A stretch of 44,727 nt of DNA from Bacillota bacterium (GTDB lineage Bacteria; Bacillota; Clostridia; Lachnospirales; Lachnospiraceae): contig JAEZMV010000011.1 in NCBI GenBank assembly GCA_023414875.1, forward strand, positions 1 through 44,727, in the 5' to 3' direction. The position numbers and the translations under genes were made by a program. Of this stretch, positions 23,150 through 31,426 are shown piece after piece; the first letter of the stretch is position 1, and each line of letters starts with the position of its first letter. Under the pieces are notes generated by a model. It did no database searches. It was not told where the DNA came from and saw only the letters and a list, made by a program, of their open reading frames with translations.

Positions 23150-24118
23150 ATGTCAACAATATATTCGTTTCTTCAAAAGAGAAAAATGCATGAAAATCAT
23201 CATGGCTTTATAATGATATTCACTGCATATGTATTATCCGGGCTTATGCTGCTTTTAGGATCTGATGTGTTCTATAACATCAAATCCTCGGCAAAGGGTG
23301 TGAGCATGGATGCTGAAGAAGAGACAAATGAGATAGTTGTAAAGGATATAAAGAACCTGCAATATGCAGGGTTTACATCAAGAGCAGAATTCGAGGACTT
23401 GGTTAATCCGTATGGATTAGGGGAGGGGACCAATCAGCTTCGGGACAAGATACAGGTTAAGAAGGAAATAGAGAATACATCAACAAGCGGAGATACCATC
23501 TGGCTATTCGGTAAGACGATGGAAGGAAAAGATTTTGATATTATCATGGAACAGCTGAGTGCTAAGACTTCTCTGACAGCCGGAGCAGCTTCGGGTAATA
23601 CCGTAATGAATCTTTCTGTTACCGAAAAGGTGGACAAAGCAGGAACTGCTCTAAAGACCAGCGGTAAAGGTAATACAAAGGAAAAAAGTAAGGAAGTGGA
23701 AGCCTCATCAAGCACATCGGTAATGGATGTCACCAAAGAAGAGATAAAGATGCTGGAACGGATAGTGGAAGCGGAAGCCTCTGGTGAGGATATGAAAGGT
23801 AAGATCTTAATTGCTAACGTAATCTTTAACAGGATTGAGGATGAGGAATTCCCGGATACCATAGAGGATGTTATATTCCAGAGGGTTAATGGGGATTATC
23901 AATTCTCACCCATATCCGATGAACGATACTGGTCGGTTACAGTCTCTAAGGATACAAAAAAAGCGGTTCAAAGAGCATTAGAAGGAGAGGATTATTCCGA
24001 AGGGGCCTTGTATTTTGTAGCAAAAAAGAGGACGAAATCGAGCAGTGCCAAATGGTTTGATCAGCGCCTGGAATGGTTGTTTAAGCATGGAGGCCATGAT
24101 TTTTACAAAAATAAATAG
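23150..24118 (+). CDS. Membrane-anchored cell wall hydrolase, SleB (Hydrolase_2) family
   Basis: A 322-aa protein. One membrane anchor lies at about 20-40 (FIMIFTAYVLSGLMLLLG), then a low-complexity external linker rich in T, S, K and E. The C-terminal SleB-type domain (about 205-320) starts VTKEEIKMLERIVEAEASGE, with the likely catalytic Glu in EAEASGE, and continues ANVIFNRI, FSPISDERY and GALYFV. The family are lytic transglycosylases or amidases of spore-cortex or vegetative peptidoglycan. Without a LysM domain and with a membrane anchor, a vegetative wall role is as likely as germination. GAGG lies 7 nt before ATG 23150; the in-frame upstream ATG at 23117 lacks an SD. Confidence 0.85.
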   Translation: MSTIYSFLQKRKMHENHHGFIMIFTAYVLSGLMLLLGSDVFYNIKSSAKGVSMDAEEETNEIVVKDIKNLQYAGFTSRAEFEDLVNPYGLGEGTNQLRDKIQVKKEIENTSTSGDTIWLFGKTMEGKDFDIIMEQLSAKTSLTAGAASGNTVMNLSVTEKVDKAGTALKTSGKGNTKEKSKEVEASSSTSVMDVTKEEIKMLERIVEAEASGEDMKGKILIANVIFNRIEDEEFPDTIEDVIFQRVNGDYQFSPISDERYWSVTVSKDTKKAVQRALEGEDYSEGALYFVAKKRTKSSSAKWFDQRLEWLFKHGGHDFYKNK

Positions 24119-24210
24119 TAGTATTGTATCCGAGGTTTAAGCATGTTATAATACATGAAACTTGCTCGAAACGGAGCTAAGTGAAATATTAGAAAAGGGG
24201 ATTGAAAAAG

Positions 24211-25701
24211 ATGAACCTAATGTACAGAAGCACCAGAGACTCAGATAAAAGAGTGACAGCTTCCCAAGCAGTGCTACAGGGCTTATCTTCGGATGGTGGC
24301 TTATTTGTACCGGAGCAAGTACCGGTACTCTCTAAAACACTCGAGGAATTATCCGGTATGAATTACCGTGAGCTGGCCTATGAAGTTATGAAGCTTTTTT
24401 TAACCGATTATACAGAAGAAGAGTTGAAGGATTGTATCGACAAGGCATATGATGACAAATTCGATACTCCTGAGATTGCACCGTTAAAGAAGGTCGGTCA
24501 AGCCTATTATTTAGAACTATTCCACGGAGCTACAATTGCTTTTAAGGATATGGCATTATCTATACTTCCTCATCTTCTGACGAAGGCAGCAAAGAAGAAT
24601 CAGGTAGAGGAAGAGATCGTGATACTTACCGCTACCTCCGGTGATACCGGTAAAGCAGCTTTATCCGGCTTTGCAGATGTAGAAGGAACCAAGATTATCG
24701 TATTTTATCCAAAGGACGGCGTAAGCAGTGTTCAGGAAAAGCAGATGGTAACACAGCAGGGCAAGAATACGGATGTCATCGGAATCCTTGGTAACTTTGA
24801 TGACGCGCAGACCGGTGTAAAGATGATGTTTAATAACACTGAGCTGGCAGAGCGTCTTAAGAAGGCAGGATATCTGTTCTCCTCCGCCAATTCGATCAAT
24901 ATCGGCAGATTAGTGCCTCAAATCGTATATTATGTTCACTCTTATATATCATTATATAGGAAGAAAGAGATTAAGCTGGGAGAAAAGATTAACTTTGTAG
25001 TTCCCACCGGTAATTTCGGTAATATTCTGGCGGCTTATTATGCAAAAGGGATTGGCTTGCCAATCAATAAACTGATTTGCGCTTCCAATGAGAATAAGGT
25101 CCTTTTTGACTTCTTTCAGTCCGGTCGTTACGATAGGAACAGAGAGTTCATTTTGACCGAATCTCCTTCCATGGACATTCTGGTATCCAGTAACCTGGAA
25201 CGATTGATCTATCATATCGCTGGCGGTGACTCACAAAAGACGGCTGAGTTTATGAAGGCACTATCCTCAAACGGCTCTTATGAGATTACAAACCATATGC
25301 AGGCGAAGCTTGAAGGCTTCATCGGTGGATGGGCTTCCGAGGAAGAGACACGTACTGCAATTTATAAGGTATACGATGAGAATGGGTATGTGATCGATAC
25401 CCATACCGCGGTAGCTGCAAGTGTCTTCGAGAACTATAGGAAAGAGACCGGCGATAATACAAAAACAGTGATCGTATCGACTGCGAGCCCTTATAAATTT
25501 GCCAAGAGTGTATTAAGTGCACTTAAGTCAGAGGACATACCGGAAGATGACTATGAGCAGGCAATTATGCTGAAAAAGGTATCAAAGACCGAAATACCAA
25601 AAGCCGTGGAAGAGATCCGTGTAGCCCCTATTTTGCATAAAAAGGTATGTGAAACAGGAAAAATGGAAGAAATTGTAGAAAATATATTAAAAATAATCTA
25701 A
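24211..25701 (+). CDS. thrC: Threonine synthase
   Basis: A 496-aa PLP enzyme that converts O-phosphohomoserine to threonine. The N-terminus is the usual YRSTRDS / LQGLSSDGGLFVPE. K112 in ELFHGATIAFKDMAL holds PLP. TATSGDTGKAAL binds cofactor phosphate, and SSANSINIGRLVPQIVYY and VPTGNFGN are family signatures. Length fits the long class. AAAAGGGG is about 10 nt before ATG 24211; a TTG at 24202 is in frame but less likely. It is monocistronic here; no other threonine genes lie in the window. Confidence 0.94.
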   Translation: MNLMYRSTRDSDKRVTASQAVLQGLSSDGGLFVPEQVPVLSKTLEELSGMNYRELAYEVMKLFLTDYTEEELKDCIDKAYDDKFDTPEIAPLKKVGQAYYLELFHGATIAFKDMALSILPHLLTKAAKKNQVEEEIVILTATSGDTGKAALSGFADVEGTKIIVFYPKDGVSSVQEKQMVTQQGKNTDVIGILGNFDDAQTGVKMMFNNTELAERLKKAGYLFSSANSINIGRLVPQIVYYVHSYISLYRKKEIKLGEKINFVVPTGNFGNILAAYYAKGIGLPINKLICASNENKVLFDFFQSGRYDRNREFILTESPSMDILVSSNLERLIYHIAGGDSQKTAEFMKALSSNGSYEITNHMQAKLEGFIGGWASEEETRTAIYKVYDENGYVIDTHTAVAASVFENYRKETGDNTKTVIVSTASPYKFAKSVLSALKSEDIPEDDYEQAIMLKKVSKTEIPKAVEEIRVAPILHKKVCETGKMEEIVENILKII

Positions 25702-25725
25702 TTGTGACAAATGCATGACATAAAG

Positions 25726-25753
25726 TTGACATATTCAAAGCGCATATTATATT
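25726..25753 (+). promoter_or_regulatory. Upstream promoter ahead of the S-layer-like gene
   Basis: TTGACA at 25726-25731, 16-nt spacer, TATATT at 25748-25753. It would transcribe the structured region 25782-25878. Confidence 0.6.
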
Positions 25754-25781
25754 CATAGTCAACGTAATGAGACAGGAACTA

Positions 25782-25878
25782 CAGCGAATATCGAGGTAGC
25801 AAATGAGTCACATCCTATTCTACATTTGTTAGTGAGGTAATCGCTGAGGGGAATGTAAGGGACAGGGGGATATCCCCT
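25782..25878 (+). other. Structured leader or small RNA region
   Basis: CAGCGA (25782) pairs with TCGCTG (25841-25846). Nested inside, TAGCAAATG (25797) pairs with CATTTGTTA (25823-25831). A separate hairpin AGGGG / CCCCT lies at 25864-25878. Internal loops are rich in purines. No known riboswitch consensus is recognised. It could be a leader RNA or a small RNA between two promoters. Together with the second promoter it fills the gap 25702-26138. Confidence 0.4.
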
Positions 25879-25978
25879 AAACAGTTTGACTAAGATATAA
25901 TCAACCAAACAGGCTTATTTACAGCGATTTTGGAAGTCAAAGATTGGTAATTTATCCAAATAATATGGATAAAAAGAC

Positions 25979-26007
25979 TTGACCTTTTTTTCCTTTATTG
26001 TTATAAT
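25979..26007 (+). promoter_or_regulatory. Proximal promoter of the S-layer-like gene
   Basis: TTGACC at 25979-25984, 17-nt spacer (T-rich), TATAAT at 26002-26007, giving a 5' UTR of about 125 nt. The UTR contains a GGTTA / TAACC hairpin and an open frame of 33 codons (26033-26134) whose last codons overlap the SD; the frame is probably fortuitous. Confidence 0.75.
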
Positions 26008-26138
26008 CATCTTGTTGTTGGAAGATTATATTATGGCGTTACCTTTTCAGTGCTTTACGGGGTTTACATACTTTGTGAGAGTGGTTAGGGACGCTGGTAT
26101 AATAACCAAACCATATATTTTAAGGAGGAAGTAAGAAT

Positions 26139-28823
26139 ATGAAGAAGAATTTCTTTAAGAAGTTATCCTTCGTTATAGCATTAGCGATGATCGTTTCTGT
26201 AGTCGCTCCTGCAGCAGGCGCTTTCGCAGCAGCAGCAGCAAAGCTTAATGCTACCAAGAAATACTTAGTTCTTGGCGACGATTTTGACTTCAACGTAATT
26301 AACGGACAAAAAGGTTGGAAGTATAAATATACTTCTAGCAAGACAAGTGTAGCTACTGTAACTGGCGGAACTGGTGTTATCACCACGAAAGCTATCGGTA
26401 CTACAACAATCACATTAAAAGCTTCTAAAGATGGCAAGGTAGTTAAGACTCTTAAAGCTACTGTAATTGTAAAGGATCCTATGACATCCATTACACTTAC
26501 TAACAAGCCTGAGAAAGAGCTTAAAGTTGGTGATGTTAATGATTTCGGTAGAACCTTCAAGACAGTATCCGGTTCTACAAAGAAGACATCTACTATCACA
26601 AGATATGCAGTTGACTCTGACAAAGCTGAGATCAATCCAGTTACAGGTGTTTTCACAGCTAAAGAAGCTGGCGAGTACAATGTAAAGGTTCTTGGTTTCC
26701 AGACCGTTGCACAGTACAATGCTTGGGTTGCAGCTAAAGATTTCGCTTCTACTAAGAGCGTAGTTGTTTCTGACACTGCTAAAGTAGTTGTTGCTCCTAG
26801 CATTACATCTGTAGAGCAGACTTCATTAACCAAATTTGCTGTAACTTTTGACTCTGATATGAGCAAGACCGATGTTGCAACAAAGGGTCTTGTATATCAG
26901 GTATTTAATGGTAAAGATGTACTTACCGGTACAGAAAAGATCAAAAAGATCGAGTTAGATTCAACCGGTAAGGTAGCAACTGTTGAGATGTATGTTAACT
27001 TCAATCAGAAGGCTGAATACAAATTCGTATATGGTACCTTATCAGGAAGTTTCACTGCTGCGACTGTAGCACTTTCTGAAATTGACAGTATTGTATTCTC
27101 TGATTTCAACGTTGATCCTTCAACAGGTGCTGGCTATGATATGACAAAGAATATTGTTGCTAAGAATGCTAAGGGTGTTGTTATCTATACAGGTGCTGAC
27201 ACAGAGTTCGCTAACGCTTTAACATTTACTTACACTGGCGAGAACACAAAGGGTCTCGTTTCTGGTAAAATGGCATATATCTATAGTGAAGGCTATACTG
27301 CAGTTGTCAAAGCTAAGTTTGAGACATGGGTTTTAAATACTGCAACCAATAAGTATGAGCCATTAGTAAAGGAAGCAGCAGCAACCGCTATAGGTGTTAA
27401 GGCTAATACAAATATTAGTGCAGCATCTATTCAGTATATTGTTCAACCTGCAGGTGCAACAGCTCCTTCAATAGCAAAAGATACTAAAGCTGACTGGTCA
27501 AAGACTTCCTTCGTAATGGCAGCTGGAGACAATGCATTCGTTGTTTATAAGAGATATAAGACAAATGACGATGCTGATACTTGGAAAGATACTACTACAT
27601 TCTCTTATAAGTCAACAGACGAGAATAAGTTATTAATCAGTGGATCAAACCTTGTACCTTTGAAAGAAGGTAATGTAACAGTTATCGTTTCAGCAGTTGA
27701 TGGAACAAAAGTAACACCTATTGGTTCCTTTGACGTAACTATTGCAGCGGCTAGAAGCTTAGCTGGTATTGAGCAGGATAAAGCAGTTGTAAAAGTTGGT
27801 AACAATGGAACATATGGTGAAACAGCAGAAGTTAAAGTGTTTGCAAAAGATACAATGAATGATAAGATTACATCCGGTATTACCATTGGTACTCCTACTG
27901 TAACAAATTGGCCTTCAAATTCAACCGCTAACGCAATAGTAGTAACTAATGATGCTATTGTAACTTCTGGTGATGATGCTGGATTAATCAAGTACAAAGC
28001 ATACGCAACAGCAGGTGCCAAAGTTGGTGTATATCAAGTGAAATCTACTATTACTTATGCAAATGTTTCTAAGGATGTATACTTCACAGTTCAGGTTGGA
28101 GAATCTAACGATGCTACTCACAGTACAGCTGTAAACTACGAAGTAGTTCTTGGTAAAACATCTGTAGATTTAAAGAATACTGATGCAGTAAATGAAGTAT
28201 CTGTAACTGTATATGGTATCAATGCTGAAGGTTTAAGAGTATCTAAATTAACAGACGATCAGTTTGATATTGTATTAACAAAAGACGGAAAAGAAATTGA
28301 TAAAGATGGTACAGATGGTATTGTTAAAAATGTATCTGGTGCAACATATACTACTTCAGTAGCTGTTGTAAGAGCAACAACTGTAGGCTCAGGTACAGTT
28401 CTTAAAGCAGTTGATCAAGGAAACTATGTAATCACTGTTAAGTTAGCAGTAGCACTTCCTCCAAGAGCAATCGGTAGCGTAATTGCTTATAGTACATTAG
28501 AAGTTAAAGATACTACTTCTAAAGATCTTGGTATTAAAACAACTGCAGTTAGTAAAGCAACTTACCCTACACTCGATGTTGCAGTAAAAGCAGCTTTTGA
28601 TTTCAAAATCAATGGAGTAGACAAAGCAGCTAATATCGTAAGCTACAAGGTAAGTACTGGTGCAGCAGCAGCAGCAGCAGTATCAGCTACAGCAGCAGCA
28701 ACACAGACAGTAGCAGAAGGCAGCTTATTTATTGACTCTGTAACTATCGGTATTGCTAATGCAACTGGAGAAGTTTATGAATATGTATTTACTGTAGATA
28801 GAACAATCTCTATCACACAGTAA
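26139..28823 (+). CDS. Secreted S-layer-like protein with Ig-like (Big2-type) domains
   Basis: An 894-aa exported protein. The signal peptide is residues 1-31 (KKNFFKKLS, hydrophobic core, cleavage after GAFA). A Big2-like domain lies at about 35-110 (YTSSKTSVATVTGGTGVITTKAIGTTTITLKAS), with further Ig-like beta domains along the chain (for example about 450-540 and 700-790). The protein is Thr-, Val-, Ala- and Lys-rich, with almost no Cys, and has an Ala run near 845-860. Codon use is strongly biased to GCT/GCA, GTA, ACA and AAA/AAG, as in highly expressed genes. Consensus SD AAGGAGG, a strong promoter, a long leader and a strong terminator fit an abundant surface protein. No SLH or sortase motif is seen, so anchoring is unknown. 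Confidence 0.75.
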   Translation: MKKNFFKKLSFVIALAMIVSVVAPAAGAFAAAAAKLNATKKYLVLGDDFDFNVINGQKGWKYKYTSSKTSVATVTGGTGVITTKAIGTTTITLKASKDGKVVKTLKATVIVKDPMTSITLTNKPEKELKVGDVNDFGRTFKTVSGSTKKTSTITRYAVDSDKAEINPVTGVFTAKEAGEYNVKVLGFQTVAQYNAWVAAKDFASTKSVVVSDTAKVVVAPSITSVEQTSLTKFAVTFDSDMSKTDVATKGLVYQVFNGKDVLTGTEKIKKIELDSTGKVATVEMYVNFNQKAEYKFVYGTLSGSFTAATVALSEIDSIVFSDFNVDPSTGAGYDMTKNIVAKNAKGVVIYTGADTEFANALTFTYTGENTKGLVSGKMAYIYSEGYTAVVKAKFETWVLNTATNKYEPLVKEAAATAIGVKANTNISAASIQYIVQPAGATAPSIAKDTKADWSKTSFVMAAGDNAFVVYKRYKTNDDADTWKDTTTFSYKSTDENKLLISGSNLVPLKEGNVTVIVSAVDGTKVTPIGSFDVTIAAARSLAGIEQDKAVVKVGNNGTYGETAEVKVFAKDTMNDKITSGITIGTPTVTNWPSNSTANAIVVTNDAIVTSGDDAGLIKYKAYATAGAKVGVYQVKSTITYANVSKDVYFTVQVGESNDATHSTAVNYEVVLGKTSVDLKNTDAVNEVSVTVYGINAEGLRVSKLTDDQFDIVLTKDGKEIDKDGTDGIVKNVSGATYTTSVAVVRATTVGSGTVLKAVDQGNYVITVKLAVALPPRAIGSVIAYSTLEVKDTTSKDLGIKTTAVSKATYPTLDVAVKAAFDFKINGVDKAANIVSYKVSTGAAAAAAVSATAAATQTVAEGSLFIDSVTIGIANATGEVYEYVFTVDRTISITQ

Positions 28824-28846
28824 TACTGATTAATAAACGGTATAAT

Positions 28847-28879
28847 AAAAGCCCTATGGTGAAAACCATAGGGCTTTTT
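28847..28879 (+). terminator. Strong intrinsic terminator after the S-layer-like gene
   Basis: A perfect 10-bp stem GCCCTATGGT / ACCATAGGGC with a GAAA loop, extended by AAAA/TTTT, with five T residues following. After it, 28898-28925 holds a smaller hairpin (GGGATTC-TTT-GAATCCC) without a T tract; the rest of the gap 28880-29076 shows nothing else. Confidence 0.95.
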
Positions 28880-29076
28880 AAGCGGCTCTTTGTAAAGTCT
28901 TGGGGTGGGATTCTTTGAATCCCCCTCAAATACTGGATGAAGAGCTATTTTTATAGACTCAGTTTCGTATAATTGATAATCCTCTTAATACATTCTAATG
29001 AGGCATCATGGATGAGTATAGAGGCGATGGAATTTGGTGTTTTATGACGTGGAATTTGGGGATTTTATGTTATGTA

Positions 29077-29105
29077 TTGATGGATTATTCATTTTAATGT
29101 ATAAT
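29077..29105 (+). promoter_or_regulatory. Promoter of the O-antigen-ligase-like gene
   Basis: TTGATG at 29077-29082, 17-nt spacer, TATAAT at 29100-29105, about 34 nt before the start codon. Confidence 0.7.
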
Positions 29106-29138
29106 CTAATAATACAAATTCACTAAGGGAGTAATAAT

Positions 29139-31091
29139 ATGTCGAACAATAATCCTCAAAATAAAAGAGGAAGATCACAAATTAGCAAAGGAAATGATAG
29201 TAAAGCAGTTAAGAAGAGTAACTATTCTAGGTCGTATCATAATTCCGTGGACGAGAAAAAGAATTATCACCTAATTTTAATTTTCATAGTGATCTGTATT
29301 ATACCATTGATTGTAAGATTAAAAGTATATAATACTCATATGGAGCAATTCACTTGGTTTATTTCTGAACCGTATTTTTGTGATCTGTTTTTATACTACA
29401 AACAGTGGACTTTTATTGTTATAGCTGCCATAATGGCACTTATTATTGCAGTTAAGATATACAATGAACGAAAATCCATTCAATTTTTACCTATTTTTAT
29501 TCCGCTTGGTATTTATGCTGTGCTGGCACTTCTTTCAGCGACTTTATCAAAGTATTCATCCTTTAGCTTTACAGGAAGCTATGAACAATTTGAATCAGTA
29601 TTTGCCTTATTAGGCTATTGTGTTCTTACTTATTATGCATTCTTGTATGTCAGAACAGAGCGAGATTTGACTTCAGTCGTCTACTTTATCCTTGTTGCAG
29701 CGGTTATTATGAGTATTCTCGGCCTATTACAATATACCGGTAATGACTTTTATGTATCTGATGCCGGATTAGAATTAATAATTCCGGAGAAATATCGCAC
29801 TGCTGATATGTTGACCTCTAATTTTGCTGTTAACAGAGTGTCTTTATCTTTATATAATCCGAACTATGTGGGTGTTTATGTTGTATTACTTGTACCGAGT
29901 TTAGTATCTGCGATAATGTTTAAAACGAATATCAAAATTAAAATAATCTCCGTTTTAGCTGTAGTGGGTCTGGTTATATGCTTGGTTGGTGCACAGTCGT
30001 TGGCAGGTTTAATTGGGTTAGGTGTAGCTTTTATCTGCTTCATTATATTTATGTGGCGTAATTTAATAAAGCGATTATACATAACAATACCGTTAATTCT
30101 TATTGTGATTATTGGATTTATGATACTTAATTATAGTACGGACCAGCTATTTACAAAAAAAATAGTGGATGCGATTCAGAATTCAAAGACGAATCGTAAT
30201 TTGACTGATATGGAAACCAATGATGATAGTATTTCCCTTGTATATAAAGGAAATAAGATGAATGTTATTGTTGGTATGAATGCTGATCAAAGCATGTCAT
30301 TATTGACCTACGATGATAATAATATGATAATTTCCGGAGCATATGATATTACCCCTGGTTTGTATACCATTACAGATGAAAGATTTAAAGGGATAGCTAT
30401 GGGTATGTATGAGGACGGTTCATTTTTAATTCAGGTTGATGGAAATAATTATAATTTCACAATTTCATCAGAGGATGGAACCTATTACTATATAAATGAG
30501 TATAATAGATTGGATAAGCTTGCATCTGCTCCATCCGCAATTTTTACTGAATATGAACCTCTTGCTTCCAAGCGTGGATACATCTGGTCAAGAACGATAC
30601 CGTTAATAAAGGATTATATTATCTTAGGTTCCGGTCCTGATACATTTACAATGGTATTCCCTCAAAACGATTATATGAACCTAAAGGAAAATGGGTATGG
30701 AGGTTTCTTACATACGAAGCCTCATAGTCTTTACCTTCAGATAGCAGTACAAACAGGTGTCTTATCTTTAATAGCTTTCCTGACCTTCTATATCATATAT
30801 TTTATTTCAAGCATAAGGCTTTACATCAAAGGATGTTTTAATAGCAATTATGCAAAGGTTGGATTAGCAGTATTTATCAGTACCCTGTCATATATGGTAA
30901 CCGGCTTAGTTAATGACTCAAGCATCACAACAGCGCCGATATTCTGGGCGTTGATGGGTATAGGTATAGCTGTTAATCGTGAGGCAAAGCCAATTATACT
31001 AAAGGAGCTTGAGATGTTAAAAACAGATAGGATATCGGATGGTGATGAAGAATTACACATTATTGAAAAATCAAAGTTTAAACGAAAATAA
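29139..31091 (+). CDS. O-antigen ligase/polymerase family membrane protein
   Basis: A 650-aa polytopic protein of the Wzy_C/WaaL superfamily. A basic, Ser/Asn-rich cytoplasmic N-terminus (1-42) precedes about eleven or twelve membrane helices. The ligase landmark RGYIWSRTIPLIKDYIILGSGPDTF (479-503) and the following HTKPHSLYLQ (His525, His529) occur near the C-terminus. Unusually, the main extracytoplasmic loop contains an additional ~140-residue soluble, beta-rich stretch (about 332-475) before the landmark. In Gram-positives this family joins or polymerises lipid-linked glycans for wall polysaccharide or glycoprotein. Its neighbours (S-layer-like protein before, CapD-type enzyme after) support surface glycosylation. 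SD AAGGGAG; terminator at 31104-31129. Confidence 0.82.
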   Translation: MSNNNPQNKRGRSQISKGNDSKAVKKSNYSRSYHNSVDEKKNYHLILIFIVICIIPLIVRLKVYNTHMEQFTWFISEPYFCDLFLYYKQWTFIVIAAIMALIIAVKIYNERKSIQFLPIFIPLGIYAVLALLSATLSKYSSFSFTGSYEQFESVFALLGYCVLTYYAFLYVRTERDLTSVVYFILVAAVIMSILGLLQYTGNDFYVSDAGLELIIPEKYRTADMLTSNFAVNRVSLSLYNPNYVGVYVVLLVPSLVSAIMFKTNIKIKIISVLAVVGLVICLVGAQSLAGLIGLGVAFICFIIFMWRNLIKRLYITIPLILIVIIGFMILNYSTDQLFTKKIVDAIQNSKTNRNLTDMETNDDSISLVYKGNKMNVIVGMNADQSMSLLTYDDNNMIISGAYDITPGLYTITDERFKGIAMGMYEDGSFLIQVDGNNYNFTISSEDGTYYYINEYNRLDKLASAPSAIFTEYEPLASKRGYIWSRTIPLIKDYIILGSGPDTFTMVFPQNDYMNLKENGYGGFLHTKPHSLYLQIAVQTGVLSLIAFLTFYIIYFISSIRLYIKGCFNSNYAKVGLAVFISTLSYMVTGLVNDSSITTAPIFWALMGIGIAVNREAKPIILKELEMLKTDRISDGDEELHIIEKSKFKRK

Positions 31092-31103
31092 TCCTTAATC
31101 AGT

Positions 31104-31129
31104 ACACCCTGCTACGGCAGGGTGTTTTT
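31104..31129 (+). terminator. Intrinsic terminator after the ligase gene
   Basis: A perfect 8-bp stem CACCCTGC / GCAGGGTG with a TACG tetraloop, followed by five T residues. Confidence 0.95.
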
Positions 31130-31169
31130 GTATTGATAACAATTTATTACAAATTTCGAGTAGACAAGG

Positions 31170-31198
31170 TTTACATTCAAGACCAACCATAGTATAAT
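31170..31198 (+). promoter_or_regulatory. Promoter of the CapD-type gene
   Basis: TTTACA at 31170-31175, 17-nt spacer, TATAAT at 31193-31198. It implies a 5' UTR of about 220 nt (31205-31426). No riboswitch or other element is recognised in that UTR, though its length is unusual. Confidence 0.7.
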
Positions 31199-31426
31199 GA
31201 GACTGTTATTTTAGTGAAACTTATAGTGTTGACAAATTATACTTGTCCGGGATGTTACAATTCTCGAAGAGTATGATGATAACTTGATACTAAATAATGA
31301 TAGAATAAGGCTGTTGCAGTCAATTAATAGTAAAAGGATCTTTTATAGAAGTAATAGTTCTGTTCTAGTAATTTTTATAGGAATACAGACTAGATTATAT
31401 TAGTCAGAAACACCGAGGGGAAGATT

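Noticed and set aside
25782..25878. Known riboswitch (c-di-GMP, c-di-AMP, cobalamin)
   Set aside because: The conserved core sequences of these classes are not present; kept only as an unassigned structured region.
26033..26134. 33-codon frame in the leader of the S-layer-like gene
   Set aside because: No good SD, ordinary length by chance, and its end is the SD of the real gene. Noted in the promoter entry but not called.
26120..26866. 248-codon minus-strand frame opposite the S-layer-like gene
   Set aside because: Shadow of the strong codon bias on the plus strand; no SD or family, while the plus frame has a signal peptide and terminator.
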